Of a stretch of DNA of 64,000 nt, positions 31,369 through 41,733 are shown piece after piece (within the stretch, counting starts at the first letter, position 1; every line of letters starts with the position of its first letter). Both the position numbers and the translations under genes were made by a program. Below the pieces are notes generated by a model, which saw only the letters and a list, made by a program, of their open reading frames with translations, ran no database searches and had not been told where the DNA came from. Source of the DNA: Allomyces arbusculus (lineage: Eukaryota; Blastocladiomycota; Blastocladiomycetes; Blastocladiales; Blastocladiaceae); assembly GCA_027604705.1 (NCBI GenBank), contig JADHYV010000016.1:248001-312000 (forward strand). The letters are read 5' to 3'.

Positions 31369-34285
31369 ATGCAGCAACCGCCGCCCCCACCGGGCACCGA
31401 CGCCTCGAGCCACGCGTCGCCCTCCCCATCACCGTCGCTGCTCAACTCGCTCCTCTCGCCCGACCAGCCGCCCGCCGCCAAGCGGTCGCGCATCTCCGTT
31501 GCGTGCGACACGTGCCGGCGTAAAAAAGTCCGGTGCGACGGCGAGCAGCCGTGCGAGTACTGCACGCGCGCGCGACTGCCGTGCACTTACCAGGCGCCCA
31601 AGCGCCGCGGCCACGGGTCGAGTTCCGGGTCCGCGTCCGCCTCTACGCCGCACCCGTCGTCGGGCACGCACGACGATGCGCACGCGCGCTCCGCCCACCC
31701 GGACGATGCGGCCGCCGACGAGTTGGCCGATATGATGACGTTCCTCGTCTCGCTCGAGGAGAACGGCGGGATCCACGCTTTGCGGTCGCTCGGCAGTTCG
31801 TCGGGGATGCACTTGCTGCGCATGTGGTCGGACCGCGTCTCCGAAGGGGTCCTGGTCGTGCCGTCGATCCTCAAGAAACATACGCCTTCGGGCCCGGAGA
31901 CCGACTTGCCGCCGCGCGAAATCATGGACTTGTTGCTCGACTTCTTTTTCGAGTACTTGCACCCGTTCTTGCCCGTCACGGAGCGGCAAATGATCTACAA
32001 CTCGCTCGACCAGCCGAACCCGCCGCTCATGCTGCTCAATTCGATTTTTGCCGTGTCGGCACGCGTGTACGAGGGATTGTCGGAGGAGCAGTCGGATAAG
32101 CCCGGCGCGTCAGGTGCGGTTTTGGCAGTCTGGTTGACTCGAAATGTTTGCGATTCGTGGACATTGAGAAACTGGAGCTAAGGGTTCCCTCCCTCGGCTG
32201 GACAGATATCTTCCTCAACCGCGCGCGCCAAATCGCGCGCAACATCTTGCTCGAGCCGCCGTGCCTCGAGTACATCCAAGCGCTGCTGTTGCTGTCCTTC
32301 CACGAGCTCGGGTTCCTGCGCGGTTCCACGTGGTTGATTTCGGGTGTTGCCATCCGCATGGCGCAGGACATTGGCCTGAACCGGCGCATGGACAACCTCT
32401 CGGGCGCGCTGAGCATTTCGCCGATGCAGCGGCACCTGATGAAAAAGACGTGGGCCGCCGTATTTGTCATGGACCGGTTCGTTTCGGCCGTGCTCGGCCG
32501 GCCCGTCACGATCCACGACGAGGACTGCGATGTGGGCTGGCCGTCGCCCGACGACGAACGCGAGCTCTCTGGTGAAGAGGGCGCTTTGATTCTTGGCGAC
32601 TTCGTGGAGCTGGCCAAACTCGGCGCGATCTTGGGCAAGGTGTTGCGCAATATCAATTCGGTCCGCGAACGGTCGAAGCTCGCGTACACGTTGCCGGAAC
32701 TGCACCGCGCGCTCTCGCAGTGGCTCAACGAGTTGCCGACGCGGTTGCGGTACAGTTTCAATCCATCGGCACCGACGCCGTCGCGGTTTGCTGCGTTCTT
32801 GAACTGTCTCTACTACTCGACGATCATCCTCTTGTATCGGCCGTTCTTGTGCGTATTCGCTGTTTTCTTGCTTGTCAGACTCGTGGAATGCCGTGCGCTG
32901 ACCTCAAACGTGGTGTGCGTTCTTCAGGAGCCCCGGATCCGCGAAAACGTCGCCGCTGTTCCCGCAGTACCTGCACATCACGCAGACGGCGTCGCAGGCA
33001 ATTGTCTTCATTTGCCACGCGCGCGTTGACGAGCTGTTCCTAATGCCCAACGTCATTCTCTACTGCCTGTTTACGGCGATCACGACCTTGGGTGCGTGGT
33101 TCTTGCGCACCTTGTCGCGTCACCGCCTGTTTTCATTCCACTCACTCTTTCGCGCCCACCAAACTAGTCATCTCGTACAACTGCACCGCCGCCCCAAAAC
33201 CCGGCGACGGCAGCGACCCGTCGTCGGCACCCCCACCCGCGCCGAACCCGACGCGCGCCAACTCGCTCACCGCGCTCATGAAATGCCTGGTCATCCTCTC
33301 GACAGTCCAAGAAATCTGGCCCATGGCGAACCGGATCGGGTTTGTCTTGGAAGACTTCTTCTCGCACCACCAGGTGCGCGTCGACGTCCCGCGCCCGGCG
33401 CCACGGCCCGCCAAGACCGAGCGCGTGCCCGCGACCTCGCGCAAGTGCCAGGACCCGCAGGCCGTCTCGGAGGCCTACGAGCGGCTGCAGAGCCTCGTCT
33501 CGGACGCGGCGCCGACGATCGCGAACCGCGCCGCTGCCGCGGCGACGACCGCGCCGGCGCCCGTGCAGCAGCCGGTTCCGCAGCAGCAGACGCAGTATGC
33601 GGCGGCGGCGCGCGCCGGGATGCCCTACTCGCTTGGTACGGATAACGGGATCGGGTTACCAGCAACACACTTGGCCGCGTCGCTGGCCGCGACGGATCCG
33701 GCAATGCAGGCGCCGCCACCGCCGCAACCGCAACCGCAGGTGCAACAGCAGCAGCAAGCGCCGATGTACGGGGCGAACAACATGTTCATGTCGGCAGCAA
33801 TGCTCGGTCAATCCGCGGCCGCGCCGCTCACGCCCGGCGCGCTCGCCGGGATCATGGCCGGCACCAGCCAAGCCACCGGCGGGTTCCCTTTCGCACCCGC
33901 GCCGACCTCGGCTCCGCCGCAACAAGCCTACGGCGCTGCCGCCGCCGCGGGGTCGCTGCCGTTCGGCAATATTTACACGACGACGGCACCGTTCCCGGGC
34001 ATGGATCCAGTCATGGCCGCCGCGTCGGCGTTGCCGCCGCGCGTCGCGCTTGGGCTGGGCACGTTGCCGGGCGGTGCGGGCGCGTTTGGGGCCGCGGCCG
34101 GGGCGCAGGCGGCGGGGATGGGGGCCATGGATATGGATGAGATGATGGGAGTCCAGCCGTCGATGGAGTTGGGTGGGTTGGGCTTGGATTTGGACGCGAT
34201 CATGTTTGGGAATGGCGCGACGAGTGGCGGCGGCGCGCAGGGTGGAGCAGGAGGGGCCGGGTTGGGCGATGCGTTGAACGGGTAA
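31369..34285 (+). CDS. Zn2Cys6 fungal transcription factor with MHR domain
   Basis: Exons 31369-32113, 32206-32848, 32928-33091 and 33168-34285, 889 residues (introns 92, 79 and 76 bp). The binuclear zinc cluster has Cys at 46, 49, 56, 62, 65 and 72 with the fungal spacing C-x2-C-x6-C-x5-C-x2-C-x6-C, preceded and followed by basic residues. The middle-homology (Fungal_trans) domain spans about 170-560 and includes FFEYLHPFLPV, QALLLLSFHELG, RMAQDIGLNR, WAAVFVMDRF and the GRPVTIHDEDCDV block. The C-terminal about 300 residues are Gln/Ala/Pro/Gly-rich and could be an activation domain. It should be a nuclear, sequence-specific regulator, often of carbon, nitrogen or drug response genes. The inducer is unknown. 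Confidence 0.93.
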
Positions 34286-34948
34286 GAGGAGGAGAAGAGA
34301 AATGGAGGAGGGTGGGGAGGGAAGGATGGATTAGGGAGTCGGTAGGAAGGAAGTTGGCGTGTCATGTAATCAAGTTCGACCTAGTTGTTATGTCGTGCTG
34401 TGCCACTTCAAGGGTGGGTGTTCGGTAACCAACACCAAGGTTTCAGCCACAAGTCACCTGGTATGGTCGTGGGCAAACAGCCAAGTCGTTTTCGTCACGA
34501 TCACGGCAGCAGCAGCGCGAACCCCGGTTAGCAACGGCGTGAGTGCTGTGAATTTGTGATGGAATACTCCGCATAGCCCGCTACCACGACCAAATGATCC
34601 TGCGAGAGATGCCCAACGTCCTCCACCGGGACTCGACGAGGAAGCGAGCAAAGTACGGAAATACGCTCGCGACAGGAAATCGCTACTGAGACACTGCGCG
34701 TCGCTGAGCGCTCAAAGTGTGAGCGTGTTACCCCACTTTGCTGCCCAGAAATGGCGTCTGTCGAATTTTAACGGAACCGCACCAACGCGTGCCATCCTGC
34801 ATCCGTGTCGCGCATGGGGAGGTCACTGCTCCTACCTCGAGCTCGAGCTCGAGCTCAGGCGCGCCAAGCGATCAATGAGTTCAAAACTGGTCATTATTGT
34901 GGAAAACAGGACCAAATCAAATGCAGAACATCACGTCGACAATTCCTC
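34286..34948. other. Intergenic, tail-to-tail
   Basis: About 660 bp of lower-GC sequence between the Zn2Cys6 gene (plus) and prefoldin 5 (minus), both ending here. It contains the self-complementary CTCGAG repeat listed separately. No gene seen. Confidence 0.5.
34836..34856. repeat. Self-complementary (CTCGAG)n tract
   Basis: About 3.5 copies of a six-base palindrome in the intergenic region downstream of prefoldin 5. It can fold back on itself in either strand. Function is unknown and it may be a simple repeat. Confidence 0.7.
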
Positions 34949-35721
34949 TCATGCCGAAACAGTACCCGCGGCACTCCCAGCCTGCACGGCCTGCTGTTCG
35001 GCGGCCTCCTTGCGCGCGAGCATCATTTTGTACTGCAGGACCTCGACCAAGACTAGATGAGCGCGACCGAGCGAGAAATCGTCAGTCCCGGCACGCATTC
35101 GTCACAGAAAAGCGCAAGCATTCGCGTTCGGCAAGCGACCGCGTGCAAGTGACCAAAGCGGCATGCACCAGGCCGGTTCACACAGACTGCGCGACGCCAA
35201 AAAGGAGAACTAGGTCGTGAACGCACCTCGCATGTTGTTTTGCTTGGCAATAATCGTCTGCTGCAGCGTGTCGAGGTTACCCTGCAAGAACTCAACCTTG
35301 CGCTTGTAGAACGCTTTGGCGTCGTCGACCTTCTTGTCAACGTAGTATCCCGTCCCGACATCCACGATCACGCGCTCCGTGTTGTTGAGCTTACCCGGCA
35401 CATAGAGCGAATTCGTCAGCGGCACAAGAATCGCGCGGTCTGCGGGAACGACCGGCCACCACCGCTACGTCGTCAGTCGCCGTGGTCACAATTCGGTTGA
35501 CCGCTCGCCGTCAAGCCGCGCGTGCCTTGATGTTCGGGTGTGACGGCGCCGAGCGCTTCAATGCACGCGGAAAACTTGGCCTGCGCCTGCTTGAGCTGCG
35601 TATAGGAGCTGGTCAAGTGCGTGATCTCCTCGTCGAGCTGTTGCCGGACGGCCTGCAGCTGCGGCAGCGGCAGCGTCGTCAGGTCGATCGATTGCTGTTG
35701 CGGTTGCGCCGACTTGCTCAT
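34949..35721 (-). CDS. GIM5: Prefoldin subunit 5 (Gim5)
   Basis: Minus strand, exons 35721-35526, 35439-35227 and 35052-34949, 170 residues (human PFDN5 is 154). It is an alpha-type prefoldin subunit: an N-terminal coiled coil (LPQLQAVRQQLDEEITHL), the beta-hairpin core (ILVPLTNSLYVPGKL and VIVDVGTGYYVDK), and a C-terminal coiled coil. The hexamer hands unfolded actin and tubulin to the CCT chaperonin in the cytosol. Intron 1 uses a GC donor (CAAG|GCACGC). With it, the spacing to the conserved LVPLT strand equals that of human PFDN5. A GT donor 24 bp further on (exon end 35502) would add 8 residues and is the alternative. Intron 2 is 174 bp. Confidence 0.92.
35440..35525 (-). other. Probable GC-AG intron in prefoldin 5
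   Basis: The donor reads AAG|GCACGC and the acceptor CCGCAG|AC. This 86-bp intron keeps the protein at family length. The competing GT site (G|GTCAAC, intron 35440-35501) is a poor donor compared with others in the window. The GFA1 gene uses nearly the same GC donor, which supports this reading. Confidence 0.65.
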
Positions 35722-36352
35722 TGCTGGTGGTGGCGATTGGTTCCAAAACGGTCGAGCTGGAGACCTGCTGGCGGCCTTCGTGGTTCGCGACGACCGCGTC
35801 AATGGCACCGTGGGTGGATGTCTCGCGGCCATAAATGTGACAAATGATCTCAAAATGACAAAATGAACAGGATTTCGATCAACTATCACGTGGTTGTGGC
35901 AAACGAGCTCGTTTCGCCTGATCGCGAGCCCGATCTCACCCCAGCGCGACCCCAGCACGTTAGCAAAAACGTCGCGGTAGAGAGCGGGGTAGGGGGCGTC
36001 GTTTATAAGCGAGCAGCTGCTCAAGGTCTTGCGTGGCGTGGCATGGCCATCAGAAGTCAGCAGTCACTGTGCTGGGAGATGCAAGCCAGCTGGTTTCGGT
36101 TGTCAACAGAAGGGAAAACACTGAAAGCGCAACACAGTCCACCCCCCCCCCCCACCCCACAACTGCTCACAGCCACCACCACCACCAATTCAGCTGGCAC
36201 CACCAGCGCCTTGTCACGCGCACCATTTTCTGAGCGCTTTGGCCGCCACCATTTGCAACTCTGCCCAGCTGGTCAGTGAGTTGCGGATTTTGAACCCGCT
36301 TTTTCGGCCCAAGCACATTGTCGCGAGATGCACTGTCCTGTCAGCACGAGCT
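35722..36352. other. Intergenic, prefoldin 5 promoter to tRNA repeat arm
   Basis: 630 bp without a gene. It holds the prefoldin 5 promoter and a C-rich homopolymer-like run near 36141-36160. It ends where the inverted-repeat arm starts. Confidence 0.5.
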
Positions 36353-36696
36353 TGGGATTCTTGGTGCGATTTGCAAGGCCAAGTTTGGTGAGGTTTTCGA
36401 ATGTGTTGTGCAAGCCAGGACCACGTCAACGGTCGCGACACCCCGGGGAGGTACTCCTTGCAAGATTGCATGCAAGGTTGCACGGCAAGCCAGAAATGAG
36501 CGACTGTTTATGTGTAACCTGTTTTGCACGAAGACGACCAAGGGGTGTTGGCGCAACGGCAGCGCGTCCGACTCCAGATCGGAAGGCTGGGAGTTCGAAT
36601 CTCTCACACCTCACTCGATTTTCGATATCCATCTTTTTGCTCCTTTGTCGTGGATTGAGCTCAGAAACCCGACCACGTTGGCCGAAAAAGCCTACT
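36353..36696 (+). repeat. Inverted repeat, left arm (344 bp, with tRNA-Trp)
   Basis: This 344-base segment is repeated in reverse complement at 37471-37814. I compared the two arms by eye and found no difference. Sequence diverges abruptly at both ends. The arm carries tRNA-Trp plus about 190 bp 5' and 80 bp 3' of it, so the duplicated unit is larger than the tRNA gene. Confidence 0.92.
36542..36613 (+). tRNA. tRNA-Trp (CCA), copy 1
   Basis: 72-nt cloverleaf. The acceptor stem GGGGTGT pairs with ACACCTC (one G-U). The D stem is GCGC/GCGC and the anticodon stem TCCGA/TCGGA around CTCCAGA gives anticodon CCA. The T arm has the TTCGAAT loop and the discriminator is A. No intron. There is no clear T-run just downstream: the first T4+ run starts about 9 bases later (CGATTTTCG). 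Confidence 0.95.
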
Positions 36697-37470
36697 TTTT
36701 ATCAAAAAACAGAATTAAACATGCCGTCCAAAGGATGAGCTGAGACAGCCCCAAAGTGTTCAGTGATGACTGCAAATCTGTAGTGCATTGACTTTTAAGT
36801 GCAATGCAGTGAAATTTGGCTGCAATGCAATGACATTTTGACTCTCACACAACCAGTGAAATTGGGTATGGTTGACCATTGCAATGCTATCAGGGCGCCA
36901 ATAGTAAGGATTTGGCCAAGTAGAGCAACTGCACAGAAAAATGGAGACAGCATGGAAGCCATCAATTCACCCACCATGTCACATTCACATGAGAGCAGAT
37001 GCCTGTCACATCCCAGTCCTCACACATGGAGTTGTTTTGCCTGTGATCAGTTTTGTGATCAAGGCTTGAATTCATCAAGCACAATTCATGCAGCAGGTCT
37101 GGCCAGGGCTGTGCCAATTACTGGACCAAGATTGACACAGCATGGGGCAGCACTGCAGCAAGGCCCCTGCAGTTTGTGAGTCGAATTTGTGGAATGTTGA
37201 GTGGATGGCTTGTATGCTGCCCTCATTCTGCTGTTTGATCCCCTTGTGTTAGATTCTTACTGCTGTTCTTGCAGTATTTTGGTTGGCAGCAAACAGTTTT
37301 CATTTTGAGCTACAGCTACAAACTACAATCATGTGGCAGCAGATCTTTGGTCTTGTGTATTTACTGATCAAGGGCACTGAAAGCATTACCCACCATCACC
37401 ATATCAACTGGCCAAGTACCCTGATGCTCTTCATTTGGTCAGAGCCCTTTATATTCTTCGTTTTCATAAC
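36697..37470. other. AT-richer spacer between tRNA-Trp inverted repeats
   Basis: 774 bp with clearly lower GC than the surrounding genes and frequent TGCAATG-like words. Open frames are short: the longest reaches about 126 codons from 36799 on the plus strand, without a recognised domain. No terminal repeats other than the 344-bp arms, and no target-site duplication that I could see. It could be a degraded mobile element or simply the turning point of a palindromic duplication. Confidence 0.6.
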
Positions 37471-37814
37471 AGTAGGCTTTTTCGGCCAACGTGGTCGGGT
37501 TTCTGAGCTCAATCCACGACAAAGGAGCAAAAAGATGGATATCGAAAATCGAGTGAGGTGTGAGAGATTCGAACTCCCAGCCTTCCGATCTGGAGTCGGA
37601 CGCGCTGCCGTTGCGCCAACACCCCTTGGTCGTCTTCGTGCAAAACAGGTTACACATAAACAGTCGCTCATTTCTGGCTTGCCGTGCAACCTTGCATGCA
37701 ATCTTGCAAGGAGTACCTCCCCGGGGTGTCGCGACCGTTGACGTGGTCCTGGCTTGCACAACACATTCGAAAACCTCACCAAACTTGGCCTTGCAAATCG
37801 CACCAAGAATCCCA
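37471..37814 (-). repeat. Inverted repeat, right arm (344 bp, with tRNA-Trp)
   Basis: Reverse complement of 36353-36696, apparently identical over the full length. Beyond 37814 the sequence is unrelated to that left of 36353. Confidence 0.92.
37554..37625 (-). tRNA. tRNA-Trp (CCA), copy 2
   Basis: Same 72-nt tRNA as copy 1 on the opposite strand, with identical cloverleaf and anticodon CCA. The two genes point toward each other across the spacer. Confidence 0.95.
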
Positions 37815-38300
37815 CAGACCTGTCGACCTGAAATCACAGATCGTGCCGCAAATTTCTGGCCTAAAAAACCAGACCCGGAAACGACGTGGCGGCCAGATCG
37901 CGGCGGCCAACCTGAGAGGTCAATGGCGTGTGCACCGCACTGCTGCTGCTGCTCCTGCTGCTGGCCTGGCAGGCGGCGGTGCGCCGCGCGTGGCAGGCTG
38001 GCGGAAGTGGTGGTGGTGTCCGGCCGTTGTGGCGGTGATGCTTTCAGTGTTGTTTTGCTGCTGACAACAAGTGACAATCAAAAAGCCAGCTGGCTTGCGT
38101 TTCCCAGCACAGCAGCAGCAGCACACGGCTGCCCTTGCATCGGCCTGCCGCCACGCTTCACGCCTTCACGGCGCCCAGCCTTTTGCGCACCTTGACGACC
38201 GCTCATAAGTCAAGACGCGCCCCCGCCCCCCGCTCTCTACCGCGACGCTTCTGCTGACGCTCTCGAGCCCTCTTAACCAACCCACCCACCAACCCACACC
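37815..38300. promoter_or_regulatory. Upstream region of the 14-3-3 gene
   Basis: 486 bp without a gene. A CTG/GCA-rich stretch (37940-37980 and 38110-38125) is present. It ends in an A/C-rich leader just before the ATG. Promoter role is inferred from position. Confidence 0.5.
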
Positions 38301-39644
38301 ATGGCCACGGTGCGTGCGCACCGGCTGCATGCCCGCGTGCGCGACGCCGCGCCCCTGTCGATGCTGCAACTGACGCGCCGCGATGCCCACGTTCCTCTCT
38401 GCTCCCTCCCCTCGTCGGATGTCGGTGCTCTCGTGCTTTGCGTTTCGCTTTCTCGCTGCTCGCGCGTCGCTCCCCGCGCCTCCGACTCCGACGCGACTCG
38501 TCGGTGTTTTCGCGACCTCGATGCACGTCGGATCGACCGACCTGTTGCTCGCGCCACCCCTGTCTCGCCGCACAACTTCATCTCGTCGCCTTCTTTCACA
38601 TTGTCGTGAACGCGCGGCCATGCTTGCCGACGTCAGGAACGCGACAACCAGGTCTACATGGCCAAGCTCTCGGAGCAGGCCGAGCGCTACGATGGTGCGT
38701 TGTTTTTGGGAACTCAAGTGGAGCCATGTCGTGAAGGAGGCGCTCTGCTCAGTTGATGATGTGGACGGTGGGCTTACGTCGCCCTTGTTTCACCATTTGT
38801 AGAGATGGTCACGTTCATGAAGGTAAATTGACGACGATGTGCGGTTGCGTTCTCGCACAGCCTCGCACCGCTGCCGGGGGCTCGACGTGCCTCTTTGACG
38901 GGTCCCACGCCATCCGTTCTTGCGCGAGAATGCGTTTCTCACGCCACTCTTTCCCCCCTCGAATTGTAGGAGGTGGCCAAGCTCGGCGTTGAGCTCACGG
39001 TTGAGGAGCGCAACCTGCTGTCGGTCGCCTACAAGAACGTGATTGGCGCTCGCCGTGCGTCGTGGCGCATTGTCTCGTCGATTGAGCAGAAGGAGGAGAA
39101 CAAGGGCAACGTCGCTCAGGTCGAGAAGATCAAGGGCTACCGCCAAAAGATCGAGGCCGAGCTCTCGGACGTGTGCTCGGACATTCTTGCCGTGCTCGAC
39201 GCGCACCTGATCCCGGCCGCCGAGGCTGGCGAGTCGAAGGTCTTCTACTACAAGATGAAGGGTGACTACCACCGCTACCTGGCCGAGTTTGCCGCGGGTG
39301 AGGGCCGCAAGGAGGCTGCTGCTGCTGCGCACGACGCCTACAAGCTCGCGACCGACATTGCCCAGACGGAGCTCGCGCCGACGCACCCGATCCGCCTCGG
39401 TCTCGCGCTCAACTTCTCGGTCTTCTACTACGAGATTCTCAACTCGCCCGACCGCGCGTGCCACCTGGCCAAGCAGGCGTTTGACGACGCGATTGCCGAG
39501 CTCGACACGCTCTCGGAGGAGTCTTACAAGGACTCGACGCTCATCATGCAGCTGCTGCGCGACAACCTGACCCTGTGGACGTCCGACCTGCAGGAGGGCG
39601 ACAAGGCCGACGAGGCCAAGGAGGGCGAGGGCGAGCAGGCCTAA
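38301..39644 (+). CDS. 14-3-3 phosphopeptide-binding protein
   Basis: Four exons: 38301-38309 (only ATG GCC ACG), 38637-38694, 38803-38822 (20 bp) and 38970-39644, 253 residues. The joined start reads [20 protein letters not shown], then YDEMVTFMKEVAKLG, the normal 14-3-3 N-terminus. The signature [20 protein letters not shown] is intact, as are the phosphate-binding Lys/Arg/Tyr positions ([18 protein letters not shown]) and the DNLTLWTSD helix. The acidic Glu/Gly tail is typical. It forms dimers that bind phospho-Ser/Thr clients in signalling. Two very short exons and a 327-bp first intron, long for this window, are notable. Highly expressed genes often carry such a first intron. Other introns are 108 and 147 bp. 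Confidence 0.97.
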
Positions 39645-40122
39645 GTTTGTCGTTTCTCGTTTTTTCACCGTGCGCCGTTGCGGTGTCGGTCCGATGCCGT
39701 GGCTGAGGGAGGGGGGGGCGACGAGAGGATGCTGGTTTGTTGATTGGAGTTTGCGCCGCCGTTTGGAGCTTTGATATCATTTCCGCGGGCCAGTGCGGTC
39801 GCCGGGCGTTTCATGTTTTCCCTTTTCTTTCGCTGATCGACTCGTCGTCCTGCTGAACGACATGGCAGCCGTTGCCGACTGGGCCGTGATGAATATCCGC
39901 ACGTGCTTCAACGGACAGAGCAATCACTCTGATCTGCACCTCGTTGGACCTGGTCAGTCATCGTGTCACAGCACCACCATCCTCTATCAGACTGCTTCGA
40001 CCCATACCCGCGATCGGCCAACATGATCCAAGTCTGATTCCGACAAGCAGCAAGTGCCCGCAACACGCTCGCGCCGTCTTCTCCACCCCATTCCATCAGC
40101 ACGCATCCACTCCCACGCCAAG
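39645..40122. other. Intergenic, 14-3-3 to PIGL
   Basis: About 480 bp. T-rich and G-rich 3' UTR-like sequence comes first, then the CA-rich leader of the next gene. No gene seen. Confidence 0.5.
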
Positions 40123-41325
40123 ATGCCTATCATGGATCAACTTGCCAGCAGCGTCGCAAGATTGCTCGCCGCAGCGTCAACCCCGTCCTCATTCCTGGCC
40201 TCTGCCCGCGAGTTGACGGCAGCGCAGCTCACTGCTGTCGCGGGCGCCGCGTTCCTCCTATTCCTGATCGCATCGCGTACCTTCACGGCGTTCCTCGACA
40301 ATGTTCTCTTCCCGGCACACAAGATCCTCGGCCCAACGCTGGCCGAATCCTCGTCGGGCTCACCACGGCCCAAGCACTTTGACGCGTCGGACCACATCCT
40401 GCTGGTGATTGCGCACCCGGACGATGAGTGCATGTTTTTCGGGCCGACGGTCGTGGCACTCGCGCGCGGACACCGCGCACTCGTGCACGTGCTGAGTCTA
40501 TCGACGGGCAATGCCGATGGACTCGGTGCGGTTCGCGTCAAGGAACTTGTTCGCAGTTGCGCGGTGCTGGGCGTGCCCGAGGCGCGCGTGCACTGGGTGG
40601 ACGCGCCGCAGTTGCAGGACGGGATGCGGAATGTGTGGTCGGCGCGCGAGATCAGGCGGCATGTGCGCGAGACGGTGCAGGCGCACGGGATTACACAGGT
40701 TTGTGATGGACGGTGGTCGCTGGATGGCTGGGTGAGGTGTGATCTGACGCGTTTGTTGGCCCTGGTGGACGACCAGATTATCACGTTTGACGAGCGCGGC
40801 GTGTCGGGCCACCCGAACCATATTGCTGTCGCGTCGGCGCTCCTGTACGTCGATGTTATCCACCCAGTTTCGTACCAAGACGTCATCTGACTCGACTATT
40901 GTAGAGCGTGGACGGCGACTCCGGTGTGGCAGTTGCGGTCAGTCCCGCTCGTGCACAAGTACGCCGGTCTGGCCGTGCCACGACGACTCTTGCGTGCTCT
41001 CTCCGCAACGCAAGGACCGGGACGGCTCGTGATTGGTGACGGGGTTGGTGTCGGTCAGGACCAATGGGTGGTGGTCGCCCGCGACGCGCAGGCGCACCGC
41101 GTGCAGCTGGCGATGCAGTGTCATGCGACGCAGCTCGTGTGGTTCCGGTGGCTGTATGTGCGGTGTGCGTATTACATGTGGGCGAACGTGCTCGAACGCG
41201 TGCCGGCGGCCGACGAGGACGAGGAGGTCGTGGAGGAGCAAGGCGCGGACAGGGAGATGAGGACGCGGAGGCGCGCGCCGGCGGCGGCGGCGGCGCGGCG
41301 GGCGCGTGGATCGCGCATCGAGTAG
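40123..41325 (+). CDS. PIGL: N-acetylglucosaminyl-phosphatidylinositol de-N-acetylase (PIG-L/Gpi12)
   Basis: Exons 40123-40698, 40777-40844 and 40905-41325, 354 residues. It catalyses the second step of GPI-anchor synthesis, deacetylating GlcNAc-PI at the ER. A membrane anchor lies at about residues 36-53. The zinc and catalytic motif AHPDDECMFF and the second motif GVSGHPNHIAV are intact. Other family blocks are LSLSTGNADGLGAVRVKEL and the C-terminal WQLRSVPLVHKYAGL and QLVWFRWLYVRCAYYMWAN. Intron 1 (78 bp, GTTTGT...CAG) is a multiple of three with no stop, so retention would insert 26 residues before IITFDERG. Family alignment favours removal. Intron 2 is 60 bp. The tail is Arg/Ala/Glu-rich, beyond the usual end. 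Confidence 0.93.
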
Positions 41326-41733
41326 GCAGCTCGAGGTGCAATGAAATTCTTTTTGATCAACTGGTGAGCGGTGCGGACGTGCCAGCCCGGTCCGCTGGCC
41401 ATGGCCAGGCAGTTGCCGCTGCGCCATGGTGGCGCGGGTGGCGAGGGGACGCTTGTTCAGCCCACGTGGGGGACGCTTCTCTTCGTCGCGCGTCGCGTCC
41501 GCGCGTCGCGCTCCGCCCAACTGGCCGCAGGCGAACACGCCGAGACGACGAGGCGAGCCGACGAGACGACGACGACCTCCCGACTGACCCCGCCCGACCC
41601 CTTCTCCGGCCCCCGCGACCAGCCCCGTATCTGCCCCGTCGTCCCGCGCGACTGCCTGCATTGCGCCGCGCTCGCCCCGTGCATTAACGCCAACCGCTCC
41701 CAGCTCACGCCAGACGGCCACGTCCACGACGCC
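41326..41733. promoter_or_regulatory. Upstream region of the PUF gene
   Basis: 408 bp. The reading frame of the PUF gene stays open upstream through this stretch, with other ATGs (such as 41401). It lacks conserved sequence and looks like leader, so the true start could be further 5' than annotated. Confidence 0.5.
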
